DNA from: Flavobacteriales bacterium
Lineage (GTDB): Bacteria; Bacteroidota; Bacteroidia; Flavobacteriales_D; Crocinitomicaceae
Assembly (NCBI GenBank): GCA_947488235.1
Contig: CANLAQ010000001.1
Span: 1-64,000 of the forward strand
Direction of reading: 5' to 3'
Length of the DNA stretch: 64,000 nt
In this document: in pieces, positions 63,516 through 64,000 of the stretch
Numbering within the stretch: position 1 is the stretch's first letter
How the letters are laid out: each line of letters opens with the position of its first letter
Notes under the pieces: model-generated
What the model was told of the DNA's origin: nothing
The model's database searches: none
The model's input: only the letters and a program-made list of their open reading frames with translations
Made by a program: the position numbers and the translations under genes

Positions 63516-64000
63516 ATGATTTTCGGTCCAAAAGATATAAATTTCAAGATTTACAAAGTAATTTTCTTTGTAATCATCATAACTGGCTTAGTTTACAGCT
63601 TTTCATTTGTTTATAAGAACAATAAGCAAAAACAAGAATTATTTTCTAAAAATAAAAAAAGTAATTATTCTGTTCAAGATGGTGATGTTATTTTTCAATC
63701 CTCTTATTCGAAACAAAGTCAAGCAGTTGAAATTGCCACCAATTCAAAATATTCCCATTGTGGAATTATATTTATAGAAAATAATGTCCCTTATGTATAC
63801 GAAGCAGTTCAACCGGTTGGTAAAAGAAAGCTAGAAGACTGGATCAGTAGTGGTGTAGATCAAACTTGTGTCATCAAAAGATTTAAAGGTATTGATACGC
63901 TTGACAAAAAATCACTTTTAAAAATGAAAGAATACGCAGCAGCACAATTCGGAAAAAATTATGACGGCTATTTCTCTTGGTCGGACAAAGAAATGTATTG
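63516..64000 (+). CDS. YiiX-like permuted papain-fold amidase, 3' end outside window
   Basis: Open from ATG 63516 to the window edge (161 codons). Residues about 12-34 form a membrane anchor (VIFFVIIITGLVYSFSFVY). Then come QDGDVIFQSSYSKQSQAVEI and SKYSHCGIIFIEN, the latter with the catalytic His of the permuted NlpC/P60 (YiiX/YebB) fold. VYEAVQP and GYFSWSDKEMY follow, after which the last visible bases start a Cys codon where the family has its catalytic Cys. It probably hydrolyses an amide of peptidoglycan, lipid or protein. It is divergent from fabG. Confidence 0.8.
   Translation, partial: MIFGPKDINFKIYKVIFFVIIITGLVYSFSFVYKNNKQKQELFSKNKKSNYSVQDGDVIFQSSYSKQSQAVEIATNSKYSHCGIIFIENNVPYVYEAVQPVGKRKLEDWISSGVDQTCVIKRFKGIDTLDKKSLLKMKEYAAAQFGKNYDGYFSWSDKEMY

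Overview
The window is an ordinary-looking piece of an AT-rich Bacteroidota chromosome, most likely from the Flavobacteriales. The evidence is the PorP/SprF protein, five secreted proteins ending in type IX secretion (T9SS) sorting domains, a TamL-like BamA lipoprotein, a GWxTD protein, S46 and M1 peptidases, and repeated TAnnTTTG promoter boxes. No rRNA, tRNA, insertion sequence or CRISPR array was seen.

Layout. 1-7.1 kb (+): the end of mutS2, pabB, tilS, a Crp/Fnr regulator and an S46 dipeptidyl peptidase. 7.1-8.2 kb (-): aroB, whose expected reading frame is broken by a stop at codon 22. 8.3-9.5 kb (+): proline dehydrogenase. 9.5-14.9 kb (-): an overlapping run of thiolase, lipoprotein, outer-membrane barrel and T9SS propeller protein. 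15-18.4 kb: a TPR protein, a secreted DUF2271-like protein, ApbE and a nitroreductase. 18.6-21.5 kb (+): a TonB-type protein, a two-copy 58-bp repeat, ComB and a zinc phospholipase/nuclease-like protein. 21.5-30.3 kb (-): a six-gene maltodextrin operon (sugar kinase, GH13, MFS transporter, beta-phosphoglucomutase, GH65 phosphorylase, T9SS amylase) facing a Nudix-type regulator. 31.3-34.4 kb (+): ECF sigma factor, an anti-sigma-like protein with a PorP-like barrel, and PorP/SprF. 34.4-46.8 kb: amidohydrolase, TamL-like protein, rRNA methyltransferase, SF2 helicase, GWxTD protein, glycosyltransferase and GH92 mannosidase. 46.8-53 kb: a two-CxxCH lipoprotein overlapping the remnant of an RND efflux adaptor, an M1 peptidase, a membrane protein, a DNA/RNA nuclease and a Glc/sorbosone dehydrogenase-like protein.

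53.1-57.1 kb (-) is the most unusual region. It holds a DnaB-like RecA-fold ATPase without the DnaB N-terminal domain, a structured 152-nt intergenic element bounded by perfect 10-bp inverted repeats, a retron-type reverse transcriptase (NAxxH, YADD and VTG motifs), and a CARF-sigma54 activator of the RtcR type. I read this as a retron whose candidate effector is the DnaB-like ATPase, possibly linked to the CARF regulator. The ATPase gene carries a G9 tract that could switch it off by slippage. 57.2-64 kb returns to housekeeping genes: an FAD-linked oxidase, then the fabG-hemB-hutH-membrane protein-SDR operon, and the start of a YiiX-type amidase cut by the window end.

All calls come from reading motifs and context by eye; no database search was run.
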